Shown here: piece after piece, positions 48,301 through 61,004 of the stretch
Layout: each line of letters begins with the position of its first letter
How positions within the stretch are numbered: the stretch's first letter is position 1
Assembly: GCF_008831285.2 (NCBI RefSeq)
Contig: NC_045148.1
Span: 8,685,001-8,749,000, forward strand
From: Nymphaea colorata
Taxonomy: Eukaryota > Streptophyta > Magnoliopsida > Nymphaeales > Nymphaeaceae
Direction: 5' to 3'
DNA: 64,000 nt
Translations under genes and position numbers: made by a program
Notes under the pieces: model-generated
Told to the model about the DNA's origin: nothing
Seen by the model: the letters and a program-made list of their open reading frames with translations, nothing else
Database searches by the model: none

Positions 48301-48778
48301 TCAAGTTAGTGGAGAAGTGAGTGATTTTTCTTTCGCCCCAAGGTCTCGCGCTGGCTTTAAGATGCCCTTAGTTTTGTTTTTGTAGATGTTATTTTTTTGA
48401 ATTGCAAATGACAGCATGCACGACACTCAAGTTAAAGGTCGTAGCATAAGCAATTCTAAACCTTTTCAGGGTAGGAAGAAGAAGTGTGATTTTTTGACCA
48501 TCACAAATTCTAGAGGATCATAGAATAAAATTCAAGTTAGTGGAGAATTTCTTCGTCCAAGTGAGTGATTTCTTTTTCGCCCCGAGGTCTCGGGCTGGCT
48601 TCAAGGCGCCCTTAGTTTTGTTTTTGTAGATGCTATTTTTTTGAACTGCAAATGACGACATGCACGGCACTCAAGTTAAATGTTGTAGCATAAGCAATCC
48701 TAAACCTTTTAGGGGTACAAAGAAGAAGTGTGATTTTTTTGTCTTTCACACACCAACCATCACAGATTCTAGAGGCTG
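48301..48778. repeat. Tandem duplication with a period of about 231 bp
   Basis: Copy 1 (from 48301) and copy 2 (from 48532) share TCAAGTTAGTGGAGAA, GGTCTCG-GCTGGCTT, CCTTAGTTTTGTTTTTGTAG and TAAACCTTTT in the same order, with scattered substitutions and small insertions. No coding sense. Confidence 0.88.
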
Positions 48779-51120
48779 ACTTTCCAGTAGCACAGCAGCT
48801 ATGTCGTTCCAAGGCTCAAACTACAGGTACAAACTGACATCGGCATAACCGTTCATCAAAAATCAGCTCAACTTCTTTAAGAAGCGCTCATAAAAAATTA
48901 TAATTTGCCCTTATGAAAATTTTAAAACATATGTTTGCACCCTTGAAAAAAATTTGGAAACTTTTTACCCCAAACAAAAAAACGTTAGCTTGGCCACTGT
49001 GTGATGGGCGTCTTTTTTTTTTTATAGTGTTGTATTAGAGGCAGTTAGCATCTCGTAGATCTAAATTTTTAATAATTTAAAATTTTTAGAAGTTTATGAG
49101 CTATCAAGTATTATTAGTAGAGTTAGGCTTCAACGGTCGAAGAGAACATCGCGGTTCCAGTTTAGTGAGCTCGGTCAGGTCCTTCTCGACACTTGAACTT
49201 ATTGGATTCGAATCGGATATCTACTTTTTCAGATATTTACATGTTCAGAATCAAATGAGAACAAAAAAAAAATATTTGAATCTGAATTCAAAATCTGATT
49301 TTACAATCTGAATCCAATTTTTAAACCGACTCTAACTGATTTTAAAAATGTAAAAACTATTGGATATATTATATTTATTTAAAAATAAATCCGATCCAAA
49401 TCAAAATCCAATCGAATATTTATACATATTAGAATCCATATCCAATCGAATGTCATTTTTTAAATCTAAATCTGATCTAATTTGTTAATCAGATATTATT
49501 ATTTTTTTTCTCGTATCCAATTTTTTCAAAACAGCCAATTCATAAGCCATAACTTTGAATAGACCTTCAACAAGGGGAATTCTAATTCCAATGTGAACTT
49601 GCTTGGAAAACGAGGGTCCCCACCTTTTTATTAGAAAAGAACAACAAATAGAATCAAATGTACAGGAGACAGATCACCAAAGGCAAGCGTGGTACCTTGA
49701 GGGATTGAGGAATAGGAGGAAGGATAGAGGTTTAGGATCTCTTGTTGATTGATGGACATGTACAGCAGAGCGATCAACATAGGAACTCTAATTGAGCAGG
49801 GAGGTGTTAGCGAGAGTCGACTGGTCTTGAGCACGGTGAAGTTTTCTCTTGTGATAAATGCAGATACGATGCGAAAATTTGGTTAATGCATCTCAGTAGC
49901 AGGACCAGGTAAAGCGGCCAACAAAAATGGTTGTACAGCCGGAAACCCTGCTCTCAGATTATGCGTGGGGCTTTCAGATTATATGCTGGAAATAGCGGTG
50001 ATGTTGCAACCAGGCTATTCATGGAAACCTGAAGAATACCTCTGTCAATGCAGTTAGAAGCATGTATGTAGCGCGTGCGAGGAGGCCTTCAAGAGGATGA
50101 AGTGGGGGCAGGAGGAAGCCACTCTACAGCATCCAGTCTGCATCAGGTGTTCTTTGTTACACAGTAGTCCGAGGCTTGAAAACGATCCCCTTCTTATTCA
50201 AATACTAACTATCAGAAGGAGGAGAGGCGATCTAGACTTGGATCTTGAATGGAGAAAGACTTGTGGAGATCTCACACGTCAGAGATTGTAATGAAACAAG
50301 GTAGAAGTTTGTCTCCTCTCCAAATGGTTTTGGATAATCAAACAGTGATTGGATCAAAGAGATCTGTGCTAACCACTAGTAAACTCGGGGGCAGATGGTT
50401 GAAGGAAGACAATCCCCTTTCAAGCACCAGTGGGAGGGACTAGGAATTGATGGGATAGAATTAGTATGAAGGATTCTCCCTGAAGATGGATGCGTAAGAT
50501 GATGAGCAGATGTGGATGGCTGATGTTTTTCATCCTCTGCAACCCTTGTTTTTTGGTCTCTTGTAAATTCTCTCCAACTTACTGGCAAAAGAAGGTGGGG
50601 AGCCTATCTCCCACTAACAACCGTTTATTGGAACTTAGTACATAGAAATTTGATATTTAAATGCGGGACAGATAATGGCAATTGCAGGGACTTGTCAGGT
50701 GATCTTTCTGTTCTGGTTGAACAAAAGGTAACCATGGAAACAGGGAGAAGCAAACCGATTTCATCCATCCAGAAAAATTGGATAATTTTCATTTTTGGCA
50801 TCCATCGATGCAGAGCTGCATTTAAATCTGTCATGCATCTGAGACGAAGAAGAAGAGGAAGAAGCAATGACATTGATACGGATTAATTCAGATCTAATTT
50901 GGTTTTGTTTGAGACAATTGGTTTACATTTAGAATTTTTTATGCTTATTTGGTTTTTGGATCAGGATCTTAACCAGGAATCGTCAAACATCGACATTTTT
51001 TTTTCTTTTTTGGCTTTGAATACGTTATAGTTCTCTAAAATTTAAGTCCAGAGATGATGATTGTTAAATTCTTTACATCAACTCCTCCGTTTGAGCTCTT
51101 CCTTCCTTGAGTCCCTTTTC
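48779..51120. other. Intergenic, MITE-like fragment and unknown DNA
   Basis: 49190-49510 contains GAATCCAAT/GATCCGAT-type words and a GTCATTTTTTAAATCTAAAT block also found at 58258, placing it in the TAGGGATGTCAA family. 49600-50900 has several ORFs of 64-82 codons on both strands with no family resemblance. Confidence 0.45.
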
Positions 51121-51321
51121 TATTCCCTCACACTCATAGTTGGGGTAGATGCTATTGTATGTTGTCTGTGAGTGCCCTGTCTTTTTACATACAATTCTCA
51201 AAAGTCCACTCTCCACAATCCATTAGGTATACTCCACATAAATCTTGTATTCCTTAACATCTTTCATTTTCGCAAATACAACTGGGCCCACATGGAAGGC
51301 AAGCACACTAAAAAGCAAACA

Positions 51322-51327
51322 TTTATT
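51322..51327 (-). terminator. AATAAA polyadenylation signal of FQR1-like gene
   Basis: TTTATT on the plus strand gives AATAAA on the gene strand, 158 nt past the stop codon at 51485. Confidence 0.5.
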
Positions 51328-51484
51328 TGTCAACTAAAAATGCAAACTATCTTCTTTACGCAGATGACAATGCCGGGTTACAGACCCCTAATGGAAGTCA
51401 TCTTATTCCTTGAAAAATAGCTATAGCCCTTCACAGAATGAAGAAACAAATAATAGATGTTTGGAGTTCCAAACAGGGAGAACA

Positions 51485-54408
51485 TCAAGCAGCTGCCTTG
51501 AGCTTCTTTGCGATGCCAGCAATGTACTTGCCCTGGTGAAAAGCCTGCTCTAGTTCGAGCTCTGATGGTTGCCTAGAACCATCACCAGCATAGGTTCCTG
51601 CACCATAAGGGCTGCCACCTTTAACCTTTTCCATCTCAAACATGCCAGCTCCAAATGTGTATCCAATGGGGACATATAACATCCCATGGTGGACTAGTTG
51701 CGTTATGGCCGTCAATCTGCATAATCAAGGCAAAAGTATGTAAAAGAAAGCCAGCTGAACGAATAAGTTAGCGCCAGGACATGCATCACTCAAATTAGCA
51801 TTTCACTAAAAGTAAAGAGGGTTCGGCTTAACAGAAAAAATGCTACGTACGCAGTAGTCTCTTGCCCACCACCCTGGGATCCGGTGCTGAAGAAAATGCC
51901 TGCTGGCTTTCCTGCAAGTTCCTGGGTCCTCCATAGCCCGCCAGTTGCATCAAGAAAAGCTTTGAATTGGGCTGCCATCATCCCAAATCTAGTTGGGAAG
52001 CCGAATATGAGAGCATCAGCATCTGCAAGTTCCTTGGGGGTGATGATCGGCGCATCACCTTTAGGCGGTGCACCCATTTTTGCAAGAATATCATCTGAAA
52101 GCGTCTCTGGAACCTGAAAACACAATAATGATCAATTTAGTCACAACGAGTTGCTCAACATTAATCATACCCTCACTCTGGACTACAAGAAGGTACCTGC
52201 CACAATTTGGCTTCCACATCTTCTACGGATGAAGCTCCCTTATTTATCTCTTCAGCAAGCTTCTGAACATGTCCATACATAGAATAGTACCTACACGACA
52301 ATAACACAGCACATCATCACAGTGCCTTTGAGTAGCTTGTTGATAACTATCAAGGGCTTGAGTTCAGCCACTAGGATCCATGGGCAACTTGCTTGCAATT
52401 CAACATTTTCCATTAAATCATTGGGTATAGGCAAAAATTCGTAGCACAATAGCTTCAGCTATCTGCCTATCTCCATCTAAGAATTAGTACCAGCTAAGTT
52501 CCTCAAGAAACCTTTTACAGCAACCAACTTTCAGTGGGACCACAAAGTGTATAGCCAATCTTTGCCATAAACTTGAAGTATAGAAGGAAAATTCACTACG
52601 TCATCATATGGTAGAAGCCTCGAGGGAAGGAGCAGACATGATCTATTGAGTTTCACGGCAAACCTAGTGTGCTCGGATGACATGAAACTTATCCCTGCAT
52701 GCAAAATCAGTCCAACTTATGTTGAAACATGCCACTGCTAGTAGCTATCATGAAGCTGAACATGTGAGGCAAAGAGCCAGTCACGAAATTGCTTCCTTTG
52801 TAAAGAAAACAAGACTTCCTTTGTAAAGAAAACAAGACAGCCAATGGCTCTATTGATATGAGTAATCTCCATAATAAAAAAATAGCGGAAAAGTGAACAT
52901 GTTCTGTATATTTTCTCGTTTACACTTGATATGATATACAGACGTTTTACGATCCGATAAGCTTTGAAGATCATGCGACTTAGGCGTGTCAATAAGACTC
53001 CGCCCTCCAGTCACTTCATAGCAGTGCAGCTACGATTTCCAAATTGAGGTTGCGGAGACGATAAGTTTGAAAAGGGACCTAAAAGCTTTCAAGAGACATG
53101 GACGAGAAAAAGCAGGGGAAATGCTATAGGGGATCAGTCGCCGGTTCAACGAATTCAGACTCATGAGATCTGTATTTTTAAAGTATAAGCTTAAATCATA
53201 CGCTTAGACGGACCACAAAAGGCAAGCTGATAGATGATAGATGGGGCCAAGCTATATCCACACTTCTCACGCATGTGGATGAAAAAAACATAAATTCTGT
53301 TTTTCTTGCAGGAAGACAAAATATTTTCTACAGTGGCCAAAAACGGTCAACGCTGAAAAAAAAAAAAAAAAAACAGTGGACTTCTCGATTCCCACCCGAA
53401 AGGAGAAGACAGAAGCCAGAAAAGGAAAACAGAGAAAAGTGAATCGGCTACCCTCCCCTCCAGTATTGATATTAGTCAAATTCAAATGAACATACGGGAA
53501 GGAGAAGACATAATAAAGAAAAAGCAAAAAAGAAGAGCACTGTTTATACAGCCTTTAATCCCTCCATGAAATTGACGTCAGCAGATTAGTTATCATTGGA
53601 AAAGAAGACAAAGCTACATGTGATGCGAAAGCTGAAAGAACCATAAAAGCATATGTGTCCAATTTTCACCAAGAATTCTGGAAAGACATTTGGCAAACCA
53701 ATAAGTGGAATGCCAACAAGTCGGAAAGGTACAGCTTCTCAATTATTTAGTTAAATGAAGCAACGAAGGCGAGGGAGTAGCACTGGTTGGGATGCAATTC
53801 AGAATTACGACCAGGAAAAACGAGAAGATAGAGGCGTCCAAAGAACACGGCAAACATTGGTTTCGAACTGCAATCGAGATGCCCCTCTTCCTATTAGGCG
53901 CGTCTTAGGATTCAAAGCATTCAACTAACAAAAGCTTCACAGATGAACAGGTTAGGGAAGATCATTCCTCAACGAAAAAAGGGCTGTCAAGGTCCACCCC
54001 ACACGGACTGGGAACAAGAACTCAAGAAAGAGCTCAAAAAAGTTTGATTGCAAAAGGATCAGATAGGAAAACCAAATTCAAACGAGAGAAATGGAAATAT
54101 GTAGGGAATCTTGAACGAAAAGAATCCCACTCGTTAAGAAATGTTCTGAAACGTTCGCTACTAAACGAAAAACCATTGAAACTCGTCCGAAAACAATAGA
54201 ATCCCTGAAAATCTACATCTCGGAGCGTCAGATTGAAAATCTCCGAAAACTCCTCAAGTAGTCCACAAAAACCCAGCAAAACTCAGCCGAAAGCTCGTCC
54301 GAAGCTACCCGAACGGGCGAGAAGAGAAAGCAGAAGACGATTATGATGACGAAGCACGAAGAGGAAGAGCAACTGAAACGCTTACACAATGTAAACCTTC
54401 GTCGCCAT
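51485..54408 (-). CDS. FQR1: FQR1-like NAD(P)H:quinone reductase, 4 exons
   Basis: Flavodoxin-like FMN enzyme of the WrbA/FQR family, which makes a two-electron reduction of quinones with NAD(P)H; Arabidopsis FQR1 is an auxin-induced protein. Exons in gene order: 54408-54386, 52290-52197, 52113-51851, 51716-51485 (612 bp, 203 aa, almost exactly the family length). All splice sites are GT-AG, and exon 1 encodes only MATKVYI plus part of a codon. The FMN phosphate loop reads YYSMYGH, followed by [47 protein letters not shown] and a C-terminal [21 protein letters not shown]. No signal peptide or membrane helix. Intron 1 is 2095 bp, the others 83 and 134 bp. The gene looks intact. Paralogues within the FQR family cannot be told apart here. 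Confidence 0.95.
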
Positions 54409-54504
54409 TGGAGGACGTGTGAGGGCTCCTTCTTCTTCTCGTCCAAAACCAAGTGAGAGCGAAAGCAAGTACCGTGCGATGGGAGGGAGGGAGGGAGGAA
54501 GGGA

Positions 54505-54514
54505 CATTTATAAC
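54505..54514 (-). promoter_or_regulatory. TATA box of the FQR1-like gene
   Basis: The gene strand reads GGTTATAAATGTCCC, about 100 nt before the ATG, followed by a CCTTCCTCCCTCCC pyrimidine tract and a GAAGAAGAAGGAG leader. Spacing fits a 5'UTR of about 70 nt. Confidence 0.6.
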
Positions 54515-54519
54515 CAACC

Positions 54520-57500
54520 ATCAGCCTGCACGCTCTGACCTGCATTTGCTTAAAGCCTGAGGCTATCTTCGTCATTTGCTCGTTTAATGACGCCATTACT
54601 TCGTAACCTCTCTCTGAGGATCGCGTCATCTCTTTATCAATTTCTGTCGCTTAACGTTTTTTTCCCGATAAGTTACATCAAATATGATAAAAGTAAGCCC
54701 AACCACTACGTCCAGTAATTATCTACGGCCGTCTAACAACTTGGACTTTCAGCTATCATCCATATTCAACTAATTGGAAATTACTTAAATGAATTTAAAT
54801 TCAAATTCGAACTTATATTTGAAAAGAAAAATTATATTGCCAATGCATAACAATCAGAATAAATAATCCATCATCAAAATAAAGTGGGCACCAGCTGAAC
54901 TAAAAAATAAAATTAGAAATTTTTGGTTAGGTTGTGTTTGATAGTCTCAAATATTACATTCGATGCTGCATTAAAATGTAAATGTGTGTTTTGAAAGATT
55001 CTTAGTTTAAAATTCACCTTACATATAAAAAAAAACTGTGGATTTGAGGACAAGGAGGGAGGGGTGTTCAACCTTTTTAACTCCAGGGAATCTCATATCA
55101 CCATGGATCTCGGATATGCCCTGTGAAATAAACACTCCCTTAGAAAACCTAATCAAGTTTTGTACAAATATTAAAAGAGTTATACATGTACTCTTCAATC
55201 TTTTGAATATCAAGGGGGCTTATGCCCCTCTGGTACATTCTTGCAGGAGAGCTCCATCCGATATTTCCTTTTAATACCTCCCAAATAAACAAGGTTACGA
55301 GTTGAATAACTGATTTCTTAACATAATTAGCAATATGTTAGGTCTTATATATATATCTGTTAGTGTTAGATTTACGAGGAACAATCTAGAATACTGAAGT
55401 AATGCACATGAATTGTTGATAAAAAGGAAAAAAAATGACATTTTAGTTGTTTAATATTAATATCACAACTTTCGCTCCTTGTTTCTTTTTTAACGATTAA
55501 TATCGAAAAAATCAAAGATAAAAAATTATAAGGGGTTCTGACAGAGCGACCATCAATGCATGCGTTAACCATTGAGCAAATCTAATTTCTTTATAAGGAC
55601 CCAATTGCTACAGCGTTGCAGTCCAAATATCCATTAAAATCGGATGTCTATGGGATTTACATACGTAATTCTAAGCCGCATTAATTTGAAAGTAATTATT
55701 AACGGAATCTTGTTTCTCTAGCGGACCGAATAGTTTGCGGAACCACATCGTTCGACTTTTCAAATTTAGATTTGAACCGTCAAATCCATGTTCGCATTTA
55801 CAAGTTTGAATTCCCGGTTTTTGTCCCATCCTCACGCCGTGTTTGAACCTACACGTCACCGCATGAATCCGCGATCCAGAATAAACTTCAGAACACGACT
55901 TGTCCAAGGTTTGTTTGTCCCAACGGATTCTGGGTGGGGCGAGCCTGACTTGTCTTGGCTTCAAAGGCCGGCGCTCAAGGTTCGGACTTTTCTGAGTCGT
56001 TCATCTTGATCCGGACACGGCGAAGGCGAACTTTTGAGCCGTTCGATTCAGCTCAGGCATTGACGTCGAGTTGAGCTAAGCGTGACGACCGTGCCTTGCG
56101 ATAGTCTGACCTTTGAAATTTAAGAGAGAAAGCGATGTACGTAAGCAAAGGCCGGCCGGACTTTTGATAATGGAGAAATTTCCCGAATCAGAATATTCAG
56201 GAGACGGCTAAGATAAGACTTAACCAAGTAGGGCACGTATAGAGGGGGCCGCTTAGCCATGGCCACCATGGTCAATAAAAAAAGATTTATATTAAAAAAA
56301 ATATAATTTTTTAATTACGTCGTGTATTTTTTGGATTTAAATTTAATTTAGTTCTACCAAAATCTAAAAGCTAAACTGTCGGCCTGCCCTCCCCTGGGCA
56401 AAAAGTGTTAAAAGGTTCACTATTCAATCACTCTTTAATGTTAGAAAGTTTTTTTTTTTTTTTTTCTTTTTTACTTTAAAGGTTTTGTATAGTTGGTGAG
56501 GTTTGAATCAGTTGGTTTTCTACTAACACTATCAGTGCTTTAACTACAAAAAGAGTGATGTGTACTACTTTGAATGAGTTGAATTGAATAGAGTAATCAT
56601 AAGTTCACTTAAGTCTTAAGTCTTAATATAGCAAGAGAAAGGTTTTTTTTCTTTTTTTTTATTAATTAACATTTTTCTTTAAACAAGTTTCTTAGCAGAA
56701 ATGATGAGAAGTACAAAACCCGTTCCCCTCCAAGTTTTTCTCGCATGCATCGAGTTTGAGTGCAAATTGGTATATTTCATATAACCCCAAGAACATAACG
56801 TTTACAGGAATCGAAACAAGGATGCGATCTTCCACTGCCTCTCTGCCCAACCAGCTACATATGTTTGTATATTTATAAAAACAAAACAAAAAGGAGCTGT
56901 TACTTCTAATTAGCAAAAGAATTTTTTAGAGTTACATATGTTTTGTGTATGATGCATTAAATATATAAGTAACGATTTTTTAGACATTGAGGCAGTGGTG
57001 ACTTGGGTCTAATGGAGCTGGTCTATACAACACATCCAATCATTAAAAGTCAAACCGAGCCCAGTTGGCCGAGTCGCGAGCCGACTCGTGGATCTTCCCA
57101 ACCACGCATTCAGACTGTGGATGGGCGACCGACCAAATCCTTCCTATCAGTTTGAAACAAAGGGAAGGACGAACATTTACATGACTTTAACTTGTCAATT
57201 GTCACATCATGGATTGGAACACTGATAGGGATGTACAACGACCACAGTCAGTCAGAATGAGCTAAACCTGAAGTCAGGTATTGTTGGGTTCAAGCTCAAC
57301 TCCAGTTTGATGGGGAGGCGCTTGACTCGATAAACCCAGTTTGAACTCGAGTTTTAACCCTGCGTTCCTTGATTCATATTATTTTAAAAACACAAAACAA
57401 ATGTTAAAATCATAAAAAATTACCAATATTATCCATAAAAATTAGCAAACAAGGAAGACACAGTGAGGTCGAGTTTAAACAAGCCGAGCTCATGTACCTC

Positions 57501-57980
57501 GAACTTTAATTAGTTTATTACTCAAGTGTTAACCCAATATCGAGTTCGACTTTAAAAAAAAAAACGAGTCGAGCTTACAAGATCAAGTTGGAGTCAAGCT
57601 TGAGTTGGCTCTATTTGAATTAGTGTTTTAATCCAACTTTAAGTGGTTGCTAATGATAATAAAAGAGTTCATTTTTTTTTATCCTTGTATGATTGTGATT
57701 TATTGCTATTGTTGATTTGTTTTGTTATTTCTTTCCCCAGAATCCAGTGTTTGAATGGAAGAGTGGGTCTGTTGTCACATGCCTTCGTCTTTGTATCACA
57801 AATCCTTGGTTTTGACAAGCTAGCACAGGTTTCATGAGGTTAGCAGTCGAAACTCTACCAACCTCCTTAGCACTAATTGATACAAGCAGTACTCTTATAT
57901 GGGCCAAGTGTTACCGATCAAGACAACGGGCAAGGACAGCCGATTTTTGACCCTCAAAGATTCTCCTTTTATTCTAAAGT
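54520..57980. other. Intergenic, no gene recognised
   Basis: ORFs are short and unrecognised. T-rich tracts lie at 56448-56470 and 56643-56660. 57240-57620 has GAGTCGAG/CTCGAAC-type words like the 61870 element. 55740-56070 is less AT-rich but shows no domain on either strand. Confidence 0.5.
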
Positions 57981-57987
57981 TTCAAGG

Positions 57988-58390
57988 GATGTCAATAGAT
58001 CAGATTCGAATAAATATATTCTTAATCGTATACACTTTTTTAGATATTCATATACTAGTATACTAGGATTTCAATTCAGATTCGAATATAAATTAATAAA
58101 AATTAAATCGGAATTCAAATCCAATTGTAATGTAATTTTTACATTCGCATTTGAATCCCAACAAAAATTTTGAACTGAATCCAAACTATTTTCAAAACAT
58201 AGGGTGATGGACGTAGGGTTCCACTAGATATTTATGTGCATCCGGATTCGAGTCAGATGTCATTTTTTAAATCTAAATTCAATGAGATTTATAAGTCAGA
58301 TATTATACTTTTTTTCTCCTATCTGTTTTTTCACAAAAAGATTCGACCAAATATGCAATTCAAATCAAATATATTAATATCCCTACATAC
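57988..58390. mobile_element. TAGGGATGTCAA-family element fragments
   Basis: It begins AAGGGATGTCAATAGATCAG and ends TTAATATCCCTA, the two types of end seen at 60597-61004, with GATTCGAAT-type interior. A break near 58200 suggests a deletion or a join of two copies. No TSD was found. Confidence 0.6.
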
Positions 58391-58728
58391 TCTTTTTTTT
58401 TTTTTAATGATTCTCTTCATAATGCAGTCATCATTAGTCTTGCCACTGGAAAGGAAAGCCATGTTTCCAAAAGTAAACGAAATATGGGTTTGGTAATCCA
58501 GTGATGTTTGCTAGTTTTGTTGCCTATGGAGGCATTCCTCTCATTCGTTTGTAGTAAATTGTATTTCTTATCTTGTCTACAATCACGGGTTTAATAATTC
58601 TTGGACAAGACCTTTAACCACCTAGCCAAGGGGTTGAAGGCTGTCAATGCAGCTGTCATTCCCAGCCGCATTTCGGATGTTTCTTTATGTCTAAAATCAT
58701 GCATAAGATGAAAATATCCTATATTTTT

Positions 58729-59094
58729 GCATATCAACATATTCATTTGACATATTTTCTGCTCTTTTAGACTCTTATATCCTAAGTTTTTGCATATCAA
58801 CATATTCATTTGACATATTTTCTGCTCTTTTAGACTCTTATATCCTAAGTTTTTGCATATCAACATATTCATTTGACATATTTTCTGTTCTTTCAGACTC
58901 TTATATCCTAAATGTTTGCATATCAACATATTCATTTGACATATTTTCTGCTCTTTCAGACTCTTATATCCTAAATTTTTGCATATCAGTATATTCATTT
59001 GACATATTTTCTGCTCTTTTAGACTCTTGTATCCTAAATTTTTGCATATCAGCATATTCATTTGACATATTTTCTGCTCTTTTAGACTCTTATA
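58729..59094. repeat. 63-bp minisatellite, nearly 6 copies
   Basis: Units start with GCATATCA at 58729, 58792, 58855, 58918, 58981 and 59044; the last is partial. Copies differ at a few positions (for example CTCTTT-T/C-AGACTC). Because 63 is a multiple of three, one minus-strand frame stays open as repeats of a 21-residue unit (MNMLICKNLGYKSLKEQKIC). No gene context supports translation. Confidence 0.95.
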
Positions 59095-59339
59095 CGAAGT
59101 GCCATGAGTTGCTTATCAAGCAAAAGATATGGAAGTTCAGTTATTGATGATGTTGTCATTATCTGATGCTTTATTATATTTCCTGTTAGAGCATGTGGAA
59201 CGCAATGTCATTTGACAGGTACACCAGTCATGTTTGCATATCTTTGGCTTTTTGAGTTTTTGATATTATTTTTTAGGCAAAGTTTAAAGCAAACCAAGGA
59301 CAAACCCCATGAAATGTACAAAGCAACACTCTCTCCTCA

Positions 59340-59561
59340 CCTATGTCACCAGGGGTGTCTGACGGAGCGGCACATTCCAAAAAATTTAGGTGCGGCGGTG
59401 CAGCGAGGGTATTTTATTATTATTATTTTTAATTTGTTATATATATAACATAATAGGCATGTATATATTATTATTAGAATTTAGTTAATAATGTATACAA
59501 CATACTTGAATAATTGTATTGCATAGGAAAATATTATAACAACATATATTATACAACACTG
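59340..59561 (+). mobile_element. Short CCTATGTCAC-family element, candidate TSD
   Basis: It starts CCTATGTCACCAGGGGTG and continues with CCAAAAAATTTAGGTGCGGC and GGGTATTTTATTATTATT, as at 7664 (reversed). tctcctca precedes it (59332-59339) and recurs at 59562-59569, but no inverted terminus precedes the second copy. The right boundary is therefore uncertain. Confidence 0.55.
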
Positions 59562-59569
59562 TCTCCTCA

Positions 59570-60596
59570 CACTCATACTTAAATTCGAACCCGATTCATC
59601 ACAAATCGTTCGTATTGGATCATCAAACCATTAGGTAGGTTCACCACGGCAACTGTATTGAAGTTAATTTACCCTCTTTTACTAACATTCAAACACTAGT
59701 TCAAAGTAGGTGTGAAACTGAGACGGGCCTTGACATTGTTTTTGCATGATCAGGATAAATTGATGTTTTCCAATTTATACTTAAGAATGTGCTTTAACAC
59801 CTGTTTAGATTACTCAAATTCAGCATTAAAAACAAAAATATTAAAAGCAGGTTTCTTATTGCTTAAGTGGAAAATCACACCGGGACTGACATTGATCATT
59901 TTAGGATTTGAACATGAGTCCCTATAAAGGGTGGACCACCTTGCGTCCAGTACACTACCATCCCTCGGGTTTTTTTTTTTTTTTTTCTTTTTAAGGATGA
60001 GTAGTTCCTAACTCGAGAATGTGACATCCAAATGGTCTAAGGCCAATTTTGGCATAATTTGCATGATTGGGCCTCCATGAGCCAATTCGACTCGAATTGA
60101 ATTCGCAGAAACCAGTCTTATCCAATGGAAAATTAAGGAATGCAATCTGTTGTTTTTAAAAAGCTTTTATCAATATTTTGACAATTCTTTTACTTTTAAT
60201 TTGACTTTTTATATGTTTTCCATGCATTTTTTTAAAGAAATAAGTTCCTAAGTTTCTTTGCTTATTCTGAGTCGATTCAGCTAGGTCGTTGAATCAGTAT
60301 CCAAAGCATTTCATTTAAACACAAGGCTTCGCGATGTTGTTTTCCATATGCATATGTAAGAAATTAAATTTCTTCTTCGATGAGTATTTCATCTTACTAC
60401 TCAATAAAAAGGCCAATATTGTGATGGTGCTGCCTTTGGAAAAGGCTGATAGTAGTTCTAGCTTTTGACTAAGATGGCAGTAAGGAAGTAGCTCACCGGT
60501 CTAAGTGCCCACAGTATCATACACATAGGAATCCAATCTTAGCAGTGAATCCAATAAATAAATTACTAAAAAATATGTTATTTAAAAGGTTGCACT
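59570..60596. other. Intergenic, no gene recognised
   Basis: Only short ORFs. A T-rich tract lies at about 59970-59993. Confidence 0.5.
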
Positions 60597-61004
60597 TACG
60601 AATGTCAATGTATCTGATTTGAATCAGATATTTGACGAAAAAATCATATATGAAAAAAATTAATATTTGATTAAGAAATCAGATCGGATTTAGATTTAAT
60701 AAATGACATCCGATCAGATCGGATATACATAAATATCCCATTGGATTTAGATACATATTCAGATTGGATTCATTTTTAGACAAATATCTAGTATATAATG
60801 CTATTAAATTTTTAAAATTGGTAAAATCTGGTTCAAAATTCAGATTCGGATCGGATTTGGATTGTAAATTTGGGTTTTGGATTCTGATTCAGACATGACT
60901 TTTCTTTATTCAAATTCAAATATGAATCCAAACATGTGAATATCCGAAAAAATGGATATGATTAATGATATATCTGCTCCGAATCCGATCTCTTGACATC
61001 CCTA
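60597..61004. mobile_element. 408-bp hAT-like MITE, TAGGGATGTCAA family
   Basis: The ends TACGAATGTCAATGTATC and (inverted) TAGGGATGTCAAGAGATC are flanked by gttgcact (60589-60596) and gatgcact (61005-61012), 7 of 8 matching. The interior is built from alternating GATCGGAT/ATCCGATC and GAATCC-type words. Relatives lie at 49190-49510 and 57988-58390, and perhaps 47150-47330. Confidence 0.8.

Noticed and set aside
58591-59061. 156-codon ORF over the 63-bp minisatellite as a repeat protein
   Set aside because: The frame is open only because the repeat period is a multiple of three; there is no promoter or domain support.
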